Shown piece by piece: positions 24,445 through 33,491 of a DNA stretch of 64,000 nt. The stretch is from Autumnicola psychrophila. Its GTDB lineage: Bacteria > Bacteroidota > Bacteroidia > Flavobacteriales > Flavobacteriaceae. Position numbers and translations under genes: made by a program. Where the stretch lies: contig NZ_JAVRHN010000001.1 in NCBI RefSeq assembly GCF_031846645.1, positions 1 to 64,000 of the forward strand. Reading direction: 5' to 3'. The first letter of the stretch is position 1; every line of letters starts with the position of its first letter. Below the pieces are notes generated by a model. The model worked only from the letters and a program-made list of their open reading frames with translations. It did no database searches and had not been told where the DNA came from.

Positions 24445-27400
24445 TTAAAAAGTAATATTAACTCCAAGTGCCCAGGTTCTGGTGAATGGATATATAGCAT
24501 TTGTACTTTCACCGGTTTCTGGATCGTATCCATCTTTTATACTCGTTATTTCAAAAAGATCATTTCCGGAAAAATAAAATCGCACCTTTTCCATACCCAC
24601 AACTTTTGTATAATTAGAGGGTATGGTATAACCTAAAACAATATTCTTTAAACGTATATAGCGATTATTTTGCAACATAAAATCATTGTTCCCCCAATTC
24701 CATCGAGCTCTATTAGTATTTGTTGTTAGACGGGGATATTCAGAAGTGGTGTTATTCTCTGTCCAGGTTTCTCCCAGATAGGAGACGTTCTGATTCGTAT
24801 AAAGGGTATAAAAAGGATAAGCCAGGTAACCGGTTCTAAGTACATTCTGATCCAGAACTCCCTGGAACATTGCATTAAAATCAAATCCTTTCCAATTAGC
24901 TCCCAAATTTATTCCAAAGGTGTAGTGGGGAGCCGCATCACCCATGAATTTTACATCACCTGATTCTCCTTCCCCACCAATATCATCAATATAACCATTA
25001 CCATCAAGATCAATCCTTCTGGTATCTCCGGGACGTAAAGCCTGAGTTGCATCTGATTCTACAGGAATCTCTCCCTGGGTTTCTGAAGCAAGACGGTCAT
25101 AATAAGTATTTACAGCCTCCTGATTTTCCAAAAATCCATCCGTTTCATAAAGGAAATAGGAATTTAAAGGGTATCCTTCTACAGTTTCCACTAATCCCGC
25201 CTGAATGGCAGTTTGACCTTCCATTTGTACGAGTTCATTAGTATTATTGCTCATGTTAGCTGAAATATTGTATGAGAAATCATCTCCTAATTTGTCATTC
25301 CAGCCAACAATTGCTTCCCAACCTTGAGTTTCAAGTACGCCACTGTTCGATCTAGGAGCTGTTCCACCCAACAAATCCGGATACACAACCGGCACCAGCA
25401 TCCCGTCATTTTCTTTTTCGAAATATTCGAAAGTGGCAGATAGTCTATTCTCCAGGAATCTTAGATCTATTGCAATATTGCTCATTTTTACTCTTTCCCA
25501 GGTCCTAGTATCAGAAGTTAAACCTGAGACTTGTGATGTACTTTGAAGTTGCGGACTTAGCCCGAAAGGCATTGAACCACGGCTAATACCGGAAACATAA
25601 TCATATAAACCAATGCCTTCCTGGTTCCCCATTTCTCCATAACTTCCTCTAAGCTTAGCAAAGCTAATTGCCTCCAGGTTGGACATAAATTTTTCCTTAG
25701 TGATTATCCACCCAGCAGAAATACTACCAAAGTTTGACCATTTATAACCAGGCGCAAATCTTGAAGAACCGTCCCTCCTGCCAATTAATTCTATTAAATA
25801 TTTTTCTTGAAAATCATAATTAAATCTTGCTAAATAAGAATAAAGCCCCCAATGCGATTGCCCTCCTCCATTTCTCATATTATCTTCTGGAGCTACATTT
25901 AGATCATAAACCCCCAAATCTTCCAGTCCTGTTCTCTCCGCATACAAATTTTTATCATCCTGTAGATCAGCAGTAACCCCTATTAACGCAGATATTGTAT
26001 GATTTTCAAAGAAAGTATCTTCAGCATACTCCAAAAACGCTCCGTAATTCTGATAAGTCCTGTCATAAGTTCTAACTGCATAAAGAGGAGTTGAATTAAT
26101 TCTTTCTGGAGAAATTTCACCTGCCCATGTATAAGGCTGCACCGTTAAATAATACAGGTCATCTCTACCCAACCTTTTATTAAAAGAAGCAGTTCCTCGT
26201 AGGCTTAATTTATCGAAGATATCAAATTCTCCATTTACAAAAATTCTCGTAAGATCTTCCGTAAAGTCCCTTCTTCCACCATCTGTAGTTGCCGCTGTTG
26301 AGTTACGATTACCTGCTATACCAAAATTGGCATACCATTGCCCATAAGGATTGAGGGCAGGAAAAAATGGAGGATCAAAAGATACCGCATTCACACCAAG
26401 GCCTGAAGAAGGCTCCGATCGAACCGATCTCTGATAGTTGACTCCTGTCTGTAAAGAGAATCGATCAGAAACATCAAAGTCATAGTTAAATCGAACATTG
26501 TATTCCTTCTGGCCGTCATAAGCAGTTTTTAGAGCACCTTTGTTATCAGCAAAAGAAGCGGAAAGCCTATAATTAGTTTTTTCTGTACTACCTGAAATAC
26601 TTAAATTTTGTTGATGAGAATAACTGTTTCCGTAAAGTTCATCAAATCTGTTTGCATCTCCAATGAAGATATCTCCCCAGAACGGAGTCCTATATATTCC
26701 TTCAACACCCTGTTGCAGCCTCTCAAGATTTTCGCGATTCGCCCATCCCCAGTAATCTCCGGTTCCATCCTCCGCAACCGCATCAAGCCATAATGTCGCA
26801 TATTCTTCCATGGAAGGGGCTGGTGGACGAATTCCGATTGTATTCAATCTGAAATTCCCCTTATATTCTACTGTCATTTTTCCCTTTCCATCTTTAGTTG
26901 TTACCAAAATCACTCCATTAGCTGCCCGAGAACCATAAATAGAGGCTGCACCGTCTTTTAGCACACTAACAGATTCAATATCATCGGGGTTCATATTGTA
27001 GAATTCTCTTAAACCAATTACGGGCACCCCATCAATTACCACAAGCGGTTCTCCTCCGTTGACTGAAGTCGCACCTCGTATTTGAAGAGCTACATCCTCA
27101 TTTCCAGGGCGAGGCGAAGACCTAGTTACGGTTAAACCAGGTGTCTGGCCTTGTAGAGCTAAAGCCGGATTGGTAACGGCACGATCCTGAAAGGCTTCAC
27201 TATCCACCTGCTCAATTGCACCGGTTAGGGATTCTCTCTTTTTAGCGCCGTATCCTACTACTACCACCTCATTAAGCGCATTTTCATCAGTAAACATATT
27301 TACATCTATGGACCTTCTGTTTCCTACGGTCTCTTCTATTGTTTTAAATCCTAAAAAACTGAATACAAGAGCAGACTCACTAGAAGGAACAGTAATGCTA

Positions 27401-27651
27401 TAATTTCCATCAAAATCAGTCACTGTTCCAACCGTAGTGCCTTTAACCATAACATTCACTCCAGGGAGTGGCATACCATCGGCCTCTGAAATAACTGTTC
27501 CGGTTATCTCAATTTCTTGCTCCTGCACGACTAATGGAGCTGCTTCAATTACCGCTCCGAAAGAACTGGGAAAAGATAAACATAAGAGCAGGAAGAAAAT
27601 TCCCGATCTAATAGCATTAGAATTGTTAGTTAATAGCTTTCTTGCTTTCAT
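24445..27651 (-). CDS. susC: SusC/RagA TonB-dependent outer-membrane transporter
   Basis: A 1068-aa TonB-dependent receptor of the SusC subfamily that imports oligosaccharides across the outer membrane with SusD as lid. After the signal region (to about 40) comes a CarboxypepD_reg-like domain (ITGTVISEADGMPLPGVNVMV near 48), the TonB-box-like stretch NEVVVVGYGAKKRESLTGAI near 128, a plug domain with GEPLVVIDGVPV near 205, and a 22-strand barrel ending in LGVNITF with the usual C-terminal Phe. The 262 bp upstream should hold the PUL promoter bound by the regulator encoded at 27915-32105; I could not place a clear TAnnTTTG element there. Confidence 0.95.
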   Translation of the reverse strand: MKARKLLTNNSNAIRSGIFFLLLCLSFPSSFGAVIEAAPLVVQEQEIEITGTVISEADGMPLPGVNVMVKGTTVGTVTDFDGNYSITVPSSESALVFSFLGFKTIEETVGNRRSIDVNMFTDENALNEVVVVGYGAKKRESLTGAIEQVDSEAFQDRAVTNPALALQGQTPGLTVTRSSPRPGNEDVALQIRGATSVNGGEPLVVIDGVPVIGLREFYNMNPDDIESVSVLKDGAASIYGSRAANGVILVTTKDGKGKMTVEYKGNFRLNTIGIRPPAPSMEEYATLWLDAVAEDGTGDYWGWANRENLERLQQGVEGIYRTPFWGDIFIGDANRFDELYGNSYSHQQNLSISGSTEKTNYRLSASFADNKGALKTAYDGQKEYNVRFNYDFDVSDRFSLQTGVNYQRSVRSEPSSGLGVNAVSFDPPFFPALNPYGQWYANFGIAGNRNSTAATTDGGRRDFTEDLTRIFVNGEFDIFDKLSLRGTASFNKRLGRDDLYYLTVQPYTWAGEISPERINSTPLYAVRTYDRTYQNYGAFLEYAEDTFFENHTISALIGVTADLQDDKNLYAERTGLEDLGVYDLNVAPEDNMRNGGGQSHWGLYSYLARFNYDFQEKYLIELIGRRDGSSRFAPGYKWSNFGSISAGWIITKEKFMSNLEAISFAKLRGSYGEMGNQEGIGLYDYVSGISRGSMPFGLSPQLQSTSQVSGLTSDTRTWERVKMSNIAIDLRFLENRLSATFEYFEKENDGMLVPVVYPDLLGGTAPRSNSGVLETQGWEAIVGWNDKLGDDFSYNISANMSNNTNELVQMEGQTAIQAGLVETVEGYPLNSYFLYETDGFLENQEAVNTYYDRLASETQGEIPVESDATQALRPGDTRRIDLDGNGYIDDIGGEGESGDVKFMGDAAPHYTFGINLGANWKGFDFNAMFQGVLDQNVLRTGYLAYPFYTLYTNQNVSYLGETWTENNTTSEYPRLTTNTNRARWNWGNNDFMLQNNRYIRLKNIVLGYTIPSNYTKVVGMEKVRFYFSGNDLFEITSIKDGYDPETGESTNAIYPFTRTWALGVNITF

Positions 27652-27914
27652 AAATTTTAAGCTTTAAATGAAATTTTAGATCCTTTTTACAAATCGAAAT
27701 CATCTTGATTTTAGTCAAAGATGTTTGATGATTCTGTTTATCAGATTATTAATAAGGTTGGTTCAATTTCAAAATATCATAAGTATTAAACCTTTTATTA
27801 ATTTTATCTTAACAATGATAGCGAAATCGATATAGAGATGTAATAAATTATGATTCAAAGAATATAAATTACCGTTCTTTACCCTAATAGCAAGGCCTAC
27901 AGGTGGAACAATTT

Positions 27915-30900
27915 TTATTTTTTATTCTGCGGAGAGTTGATTTTTATGAATTGGGTAGGAGTAATATCAAATAATTCTTTAAAAGTTTTGCTAAAATAAG
28001 CTGATGAATTGAACCCACTCATGTATGCTATTTCTTTAATAGAATGACCACTATTACGCAGTAAATCGGCAGCATATTTTAAGCGGACTGTTCTTATAAA
28101 ATGACTAGGATTCTGACCGGTAATAGAATTTATTTTTCTATAAAACTTCGACCTTCCCATTCCCAATTCATTTACAATATCTTCCAGAGAGAAATCAGGA
28201 TCACTTATATTTTCCATAACAAGCTTGGTAGATTTATCCAGAAAAATTTCATCAAGAGTATTGGTTGTTAATTCTTTTGAAGGAAATACCTCCGAAAGAG
28301 ATTTAAATTTTGCTTTAAGTCTTTTCTTCGCCTCTAATAAATTTCTAATCCTCGCTCTTAAAACATGAATATTAAAAGGTTTGGGGAGATACTCATCGGC
28401 TCCTGTCTCAAAACCTTCAATTCTATCTTCTTCCAAACTTCTAGCGGTTAAAAGAATAACCGGGATATGGCAAATATCAATGTCGGTTTTTATTAATCTG
28501 CATAATTCAAAACCATCTTTCTTTGGCATCATCACATCGCTAATTACCAAATCGGGATAAAATTTTTGTACCTTATTATATCCTATTTCACCATCCCTCG
28601 CTTCTTTGATAATAAAATCGAATTCTAATTCATTTTTAAGATGGGTACGGAGCTCTTTATTGTCTTCAACAATCAATATAACCGGCTTGTTGCAATCATT
28701 GGAACTCTCCTGGATTGATTCTTCTTTTGAATGATTATCTGTAATAGACAATTCATATTCTGCAGCCTTTAAAATAGTTTTACTGATCTCCGACAGATCG
28801 TAATTTCCAAAATCCCCATTTTTAGCATGCCGTTTAAATTTTTTACTTACAGGCTGCACCGGAAGATTTACAATAAAACGGGAGCCTTTTTTATATTCGC
28901 TTTTAACATCAATAGAACCGCCGTGCATCTCCACCAAGGCTTTGGTAAAGTTGAGACCAATACCCGTTCCTGTTTTAGTTCTGTCTACATTAAAGAATCG
29001 GGAGAATACTTCATTAAGATGCTCTTTTTGAAAACCAATTCCAGTATCTGCAACAACAATTTTTATAAATTCCTTTATTTTTGGTGCTCCCATTAAAACT
29101 GCTGAAAGACCAGTTTCCTGTGAAGTCCTCTCAATATTTAAATTAACACTTCCCCCGCTGCTGGTGAATTTTAGAGCATTAGAAATAAGGTTGGTCAGAA
29201 TCTTTTCATATTTATCCGGGTCAAAGTACATTTCGTATTCTGAATAAGAAGAATAAAATTTCAAACAGATACCCTTCTCCTCGCCAATAGCACGGAATAG
29301 TTCAAAAACATCACGGCTAAAGCGCACAATATCAATCCTGGATACCTGTAGAGGGTCACCACCCTCATCTATTTTCCTAAAATCAAGAAGCTGGTTAATT
29401 AAATGGAGTAATCTCCGGGCACTTCGTTGAATGGTTACGGCCGATTTTTTCACCTGATCCGGATCGGTATAACTGGAAAGGATCTTATCTACAGGATTCA
29501 ATATAAGGGTCAGTGGGGTCCTGAACTCATGACTTACGTTCGTAAAGAATTTCATCTTCATGTGATCCAGTTCTCGCTCTTTATTTCTTCGAATTAGAAT
29601 AGTATAGTAGTAGAAGAAAACAAATATTAAACTTAAAGCTAAGATGCAGTAAATTAAATAGGCCCACCATGTAAGCCAAGGTGGTGTTGAAATAGAAAAC
29701 GGCAAAGAAGTTGTTTTTGCATTCTCCCAGTTCCCATCAATGGCGGCCATAACCTTAAATTCATAATTTCCTGGCTGAAGGTTAGAATAACTTGCCAGCC
29801 TGTTTTTTCCTGCAGAAATATAAGCCTCGTCCAATCCTTCTAATAAATACTGATACCTTACCCGCTCTGGATTTTCAAAATTAAGTGCTACATATTCGAA
29901 AGTAAGATAATTTTCATCGTACTTCAGTTTTAACCCCCCCGAGTTAATTAAGGGGCGATCTAATATTACTCTTCCACCTATGGTGTCCCCCACCCTAACT
30001 CTTTTATTAAAAAAAGAAATGTTGTTAATTATCGGCTCATATAATTCCTGATGAACACTTATCTCCTTCGGATTAAACATATTGAAACCATTGATTCCAC
30101 CGGCAATAATAAGACCGCCACTGGTTCTTTCTATGGATTTACTCTGAAACTCCAATCCTTGTATGCCATCATGGACATTGAAATTCTGCAGACGGTTTGT
30201 TTGAGTGTTGAGATAAGAAAGCCCTCCTTTTGTTGTAATCCAGATGTTTCCCTGAAGATCCTCTTTAATTCCGACCACCAGGTTGTTAGGCAATCCATTT
30301 TGTGTGGTATAGGAGTGAAGCAAATTTAAGTTGGCATTCAATTCATAAAGACCAAGATCGGATCCGATCCAAATACGACCATGACTATCTTCCGTAATAT
30401 AATTTATGCGGTTATTATTGATACCTTCAATTTCATGAAATAAAATTTTATCAGGAATGTATTCTTTTAACGAATTCAAATTTACATACTGAAGCCCCTG
30501 TGCTGTCCCAACAAATAGCCTGTCTTTTGAATCAATAAAAAGGGAAAACACAAAATCACTGATAAGAGAATTTTCCTCTGCCGAAGTATTGGTATATTGA
30601 TAGAATTGCTCACTTTGAGGATTAAATACGTTTAGTCCTGCTGTTTGGGTACCCAACCATACCCTGCCCATTGAATCCTGCACCGCACACCACACCGTAT
30701 TCTGGCCTATGGAATAAGAATTATTAGGGTCATAAGTAAATCTTTTAAATTTTTCTGTTCCCGGATTAAAATAGCTAAGGCCCCCATCCCAGGTACTTAC
30801 CCAAATCCCTCCATCATTGGCTTCCGACAGGTATAGAATCTTATCTGAACTTAAACTATTAAGATCATTGGGTTCATTTCGAAAATGCCTATAGGAATCG

Positions 30901-32105
30901 CTCGCCTCATCAAAGAGATTTAACCCCCCGCCATCAGTACCTATCCATATTCTTCCCTTTGAATCTTCCAAAACCGATTGCGCTATTTTGGAACTCAGCC
31001 CGTTCTTCCTGCCAGATTGATAAAAATAATGCCCAAACGCTGATTTAGAAGGATTCAGTTTGTTAACACCTTTATTATAAGTAGCGATCCAAAAAATTCC
31101 ATCTCTGTCTTCCAGCACTTTGGAAGGCTGATTATTTGCAATGGAGAAAGGGTTACCTGGGTCACTTTTAAAATGCTGTAGCAGTTTTCCCTGTTTATTT
31201 ATAAGATATAAACCATGACCATCGGTAGAAATCCAGACTTGACCATTCCTATCCTGATAAATATCGAAGATTGGAATATTATCCTTTGCAGGAGAAATTT
31301 CATGGAGGGACTGTTCTTTTGGCGACCAGATAAAAAGATTGGATAAATTATTGCCCATCCAGAAATCCCCCTCATTTGTTATGAGCATCTTTTTAGGCAG
31401 GTGATCTAACCATTCTTCATTAGAAAGAGGAATAGTTATATTGCGGAATTTTGATGTTCCAGTATTATAAATGCTCAGATAATTTTCCTGGTTTAAAAAA
31501 AATATTTCATCCTGATAACTTTCAATTCCAACTACATTAATATCCGATGCCAGACCTTTCCTATTCTTATTAAAGAAATTGATTTTCAGACATTCTATTA
31601 CAGGAATTGAAAATTGAAATTCGCAATTTTTCTTTATGTGGAATTTACCATTGCGTGTTCCTACCCAAACTGAATTGTCTACCTCACTAAAAAGTAAAGT
31701 ATTTATAAAAATTGAATTCTGAGTTTCATAATCTGTCGACAGGCCCAAGTCCACCTTATGGAATTTCTCGGAATATTTATCATAAATACTTAGCCCATTA
31801 CTGGTAGCAATCCACAAAAAACCCTGATTGTCCTCTACAATAGCATTGATCCTGTTACTACTAATAGAATAGGGGTTTTCAGGTTCTGGGCGAAACGTTT
31901 CAAATTCGTACCCGTTATACTTGTTTAGACCATCAATAGTTCCAAACCACAAAAAGCCCTCAGTATCCTGAAAAATCTCCATGCAGGTACTGCTGGAAAG
32001 ACCTTCCATAGTATCAAAGTTTTCAAATTTCAAATTAGAATACTGGGCCTGAGCAACATTCCAAATGAAAATAAAAACTATATAAAAGAAATAATTTTTC
32101 AGCAC
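27915..32105 (-). CDS. Hybrid two-component system sensor/regulator (HTCS)
   Basis: A 1396-aa one-protein two-component system. A signal peptide (to about 20) precedes periplasmic two-bladed-type propeller repeats (Reg_prop, DRNGQVWISTDGHGLY and many similar) to about 700. A Y_Y_Y domain near 715-790 and a membrane helix near 800-825 (WWAYLIYCILALSLIFVFF) follow. Then come the histidine kinase H-box FFTNVSHEFRTPLTLI, the ATPase with DTGIGFQ and GTGIGLNFTKALVEMHGG, a receiver with phospho-acceptor Asp in DLVISDVMMPKKDG, and a C-terminal AraC helix-turn-helix (IKEIAYMSGFNSSAYFSKTFKE). Such proteins bind a PUL-specific oligosaccharide and switch on the adjacent susC operon. It stops 263 bp before susC, on the same strand. 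Confidence 0.95.
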   Translation of the reverse strand: MLKNYFFYIVFIFIWNVAQAQYSNLKFENFDTMEGLSSSTCMEIFQDTEGFLWFGTIDGLNKYNGYEFETFRPEPENPYSISSNRINAIVEDNQGFLWIATSNGLSIYDKYSEKFHKVDLGLSTDYETQNSIFINTLLFSEVDNSVWVGTRNGKFHIKKNCEFQFSIPVIECLKINFFNKNRKGLASDINVVGIESYQDEIFFLNQENYLSIYNTGTSKFRNITIPLSNEEWLDHLPKKMLITNEGDFWMGNNLSNLFIWSPKEQSLHEISPAKDNIPIFDIYQDRNGQVWISTDGHGLYLINKQGKLLQHFKSDPGNPFSIANNQPSKVLEDRDGIFWIATYNKGVNKLNPSKSAFGHYFYQSGRKNGLSSKIAQSVLEDSKGRIWIGTDGGGLNLFDEASDSYRHFRNEPNDLNSLSSDKILYLSEANDGGIWVSTWDGGLSYFNPGTEKFKRFTYDPNNSYSIGQNTVWCAVQDSMGRVWLGTQTAGLNVFNPQSEQFYQYTNTSAEENSLISDFVFSLFIDSKDRLFVGTAQGLQYVNLNSLKEYIPDKILFHEIEGINNNRINYITEDSHGRIWIGSDLGLYELNANLNLLHSYTTQNGLPNNLVVGIKEDLQGNIWITTKGGLSYLNTQTNRLQNFNVHDGIQGLEFQSKSIERTSGGLIIAGGINGFNMFNPKEISVHQELYEPIINNISFFNKRVRVGDTIGGRVILDRPLINSGGLKLKYDENYLTFEYVALNFENPERVRYQYLLEGLDEAYISAGKNRLASYSNLQPGNYEFKVMAAIDGNWENAKTTSLPFSISTPPWLTWWAYLIYCILALSLIFVFFYYYTILIRRNKERELDHMKMKFFTNVSHEFRTPLTLILNPVDKILSSYTDPDQVKKSAVTIQRSARRLLHLINQLLDFRKIDEGGDPLQVSRIDIVRFSRDVFELFRAIGEEKGICLKFYSSYSEYEMYFDPDKYEKILTNLISNALKFTSSGGSVNLNIERTSQETGLSAVLMGAPKIKEFIKIVVADTGIGFQKEHLNEVFSRFFNVDRTKTGTGIGLNFTKALVEMHGGSIDVKSEYKKGSRFIVNLPVQPVSKKFKRHAKNGDFGNYDLSEISKTILKAAEYELSITDNHSKEESIQESSNDCNKPVILIVEDNKELRTHLKNELEFDFIIKEARDGEIGYNKVQKFYPDLVISDVMMPKKDGFELCRLIKTDIDICHIPVILLTARSLEEDRIEGFETGADEYLPKPFNIHVLRARIRNLLEAKKRLKAKFKSLSEVFPSKELTTNTLDEIFLDKSTKLVMENISDPDFSLEDIVNELGMGRSKFYRKINSITGQNPSHFIRTVRLKYAADLLRNSGHSIKEIAYMSGFNSSAYFSKTFKELFDITPTQFIKINSPQNKK

Positions 32106-32799
32106 GTAGTACCCCTCCTTTAGAAATAGAATGGCTGGTTAAAATTGGACAGTAAAGTTAAATATCTCTTAACAAAGAAAGAGGTTTTTTTATTCGAAAT
32201 GAAATTTTCGTTGATAAATTTAAAATAGAAGAAGCCACTTAAATGCTTTTAAATGGCACAAGAGACTGCTTAATTCTTCTATGAAAACCATTTAATAGCT
32301 AATATGAAAAAATAAAAATATTAAAGCCTTAAATTAAAATCTTCCTCACTACAACACTCCCTTCCGTTCCTCCAGGGAGCAGCGCTTTGTTGTATATGAT
32401 CCCGGACAGAAGTGAAATAGTAATAGATTATTTATAAATGACGTGCTCTGTACATCTAGAATACAAGTACCTTTCCTCTTACCCCGGGCTATGCTTTTCC
32501 ACTTAAGTCCGCCAAAGTGAATTCCCATGTTTTATTTTAATTCCGCTTCCTGCTTCTGTTTGTATTCTTCCTTTTCCCATTAGAACTCCTGCCAGGCCTT
32601 CACTGCCACTACCTTTTTTTGTGATGCGAAATATCAAAATTTAGAAGTTAGTCCGGACTGCAAAAGCCGGTCCCTACACTCCCTATTTATAAGTCCTCCC
32701 TAATTCTAAATTTTGCAACTGTATTGCATCAAAAAAAGGAAAACGTTCAGGATACAATAAGTAAATTAAAAATCAATTATAAACCTAAATCTTACCATT
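32106..32799. other. Gene-free stretch near the island's right end
   Basis: About 690 bp with many stops in all frames. The part at about 32340-32700 is richer in GC than its surroundings and holds short open stretches on both strands, none of which I can match to a family. Given the broken ssb gene just to the right, these may be decayed genes from the mobile element. The HTCS promoter should lie within the first 100 bp, read leftward. Confidence 0.5.
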
Positions 32800-32946
32800 A
32801 TGAAAACGCTTAGAAACTAAGTGCAGTTAATTGGAAACGTGAGAGAAAATCCTAAATCCCACAGGTTCGAAAATGGAAATCTTGTGGTTTGGTTCTCCCT
32901 GGCTACCAATTACAATCCCTTGATAAATCAAAACGAATCAAATTAA
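32800..32946 (+). pseudogene. ssb: Single-stranded DNA-binding protein (ssb) remnant
   Basis: An ATG at 32800 opens MKTLRN, then an in-frame TAA (32818-32820), and the same frame continues VQLIGNVRENPKSHRF, ENGNLVVWFSLATN to a stop at 32944-32946. This is the N-terminal OB-fold opening of Bacteroidota SSB (M-x-TLRN-x-VQLIGNVG-x-DP ... NGKKVA-x-FSLATN). Only about 49 codons remain of roughly 110-150, one is nonsense, and the reading runs straight into the right direct repeat, which starts at 32925. So the gene was cut at the island junction. It is the only plus-strand coding trace in the island. Short ssb genes are common passengers of conjugative elements and phages. Confidence 0.72.
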
Positions 32947-33044
32947 ATGATTCCCCAAAACCTAAAAAACCGCGCTAATCATAAGATTTGCGCGGTTTTG
33001 GTGCTAATTGACATTAGCTTTAGTGACCTTGCCAGGATTCAAAC
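32925..33044 (-). repeat. Right direct repeat (attR-like) overlapping tRNA-Arg 3' end
   Basis: Partner of the repeat at 18-137, with a constant offset of 32907. It includes the 3' 21 nt of the intact tRNA-Arg gene, the terminator hairpin (arms 32967-32975 and 32990-32998) and about 40 bp beyond it. Confidence 0.88.
32962..32998 (-). terminator. Rho-independent terminator of tRNA-Arg
   Basis: Hairpin of AAACCGCGC and GCGCGGTTT with a 14-nt loop. Read on the minus strand it is followed by a run of T, just downstream of the tRNA 3' end. A copy is at 55-91 in the left repeat. Confidence 0.8.
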
Positions 33045-33097
33045 CTGGAACCTCCTGAGCCGTAATCAGGTGCGCTATTCAGTTGCGCCACAAGGCC
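33024..33097 (-). tRNA. tRNA-Arg (anticodon ACG)
   Basis: A 74-nt cloverleaf on the minus strand. Acceptor GGCCTTG pairs with CAAGGTC (one G-U), the D stem is GCGC/GCGC, and the anticodon stem CCTGA/TCAGG encloses TTACGGC with anticodon ACG. The T arm CCAGG/CCTGG has loop TTTGAAT, and the discriminator is A. CCA is not encoded. The gene is intact and marks the right boundary of the PUL island; its last 21 nt are duplicated at 117-137. Confidence 0.95.
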
Positions 33098-33109
33098 TTT
33101 TTGCGGGTG

Positions 33110-33117
33110 CAAATATA
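33110..33117 (-). promoter_or_regulatory. -7 promoter element for tRNA-Arg
   Basis: TATATTTG on the minus strand fits the Bacteroidota -7 consensus TAnnTTTG and lies 13 bp upstream of the tRNA 5' end. No clear -33 TTG was confirmed. Confidence 0.6.
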
Positions 33118-33162
33118 TAGTTTATTTTAATTTCTGAAAAAGAATAAATGACATTTTTTAAA

Positions 33163-33444
33163 TCAAACTATTTCTGCACTTAAACCGGCATCCAGAATTT
33201 TGGAGCACCTTGGCTCCAAATCATCGTAAGGCCCGGTCTTAACTGTACATTTCCCCTTATAATGAACCAAAAGAGAACATTGCTCTGCCTGCTCGGGAGT
33301 GTGGTCACAGGTATAGATCAGCGTTTCAATTACATGATCAAAAGTGTTATAGTCGTCATTATAAAGTACAATCTCATTCTCCTTTTGGGTCTTTGTTTTT
33401 GTACTTCGCTTTTCTAAAACTTCTTCTTGCGTGCTCATCTTCAA
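33163..33444 (-). CDS. clpS: ATP-dependent Clp protease adaptor ClpS
   Basis: A 93-aa cytosolic adaptor that delivers N-degron substrates to ClpAP. The family core is seen: VLYNDDYNTFDHVIETLIY (residues about 26-45, with the Asn/Asp substrate-binding loop), then the helix with EQAEQCSLLVHYKGKCTVKTGPYDDL. A charged N-terminal extension of about 25 residues (EEVLEKRSTKTKTQKEN) is normal for the group. A TATATTTG element lies 30 bp upstream. Confidence 0.93.
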   Translation of the reverse strand: MKMSTQEEVLEKRSTKTKTQKENEIVLYNDDYNTFDHVIETLIYTCDHTPEQAEQCSLLVHYKGKCTVKTGPYDDLEPRCSKILDAGLSAEIV

Positions 33445-33473
33445 TCTGTTATTAAGTAAAAAGATTTAAGGTG

Positions 33474-33481
33474 CAAATATA
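33474..33481 (-). promoter_or_regulatory. -7 promoter element for clpS
   Basis: TATATTTG (minus strand) between the prmA stop and the clpS start; fits TAnnTTTG. It suggests clpS has its own promoter separate from tpiA-prmA. Confidence 0.55.
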
Positions 33482-33491
33482 CACATTCCAT

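Larger units (their letters stand above)
18..33044. mobile_element. Putative genomic island carrying a PUL, integrated at tRNA-Arg(ACG)
   Basis: The block between the two 120-bp repeats is about 32.9 kb. It contains only PUL genes, a truncated GH97 gene and a broken ssb gene, while housekeeping genes start immediately to the right of the tRNA. The repeats include the tRNA 3' end, as expected for tyrosine-recombinase integration into a tRNA gene. No integrase, relaxase or transposase is visible inside. The element is therefore either decayed, moved in trans, or the distal part of a larger composite extending left of the window. The repeat structure is seen directly; the island interpretation is inference. 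Confidence 0.7.

Noticed and set aside
32340..32700. GC-richer segment with short frames on both strands, considered as a decayed transposase
   Set aside because: No frame exceeds about 45 codons and none resembles a transposase or integrase motif.
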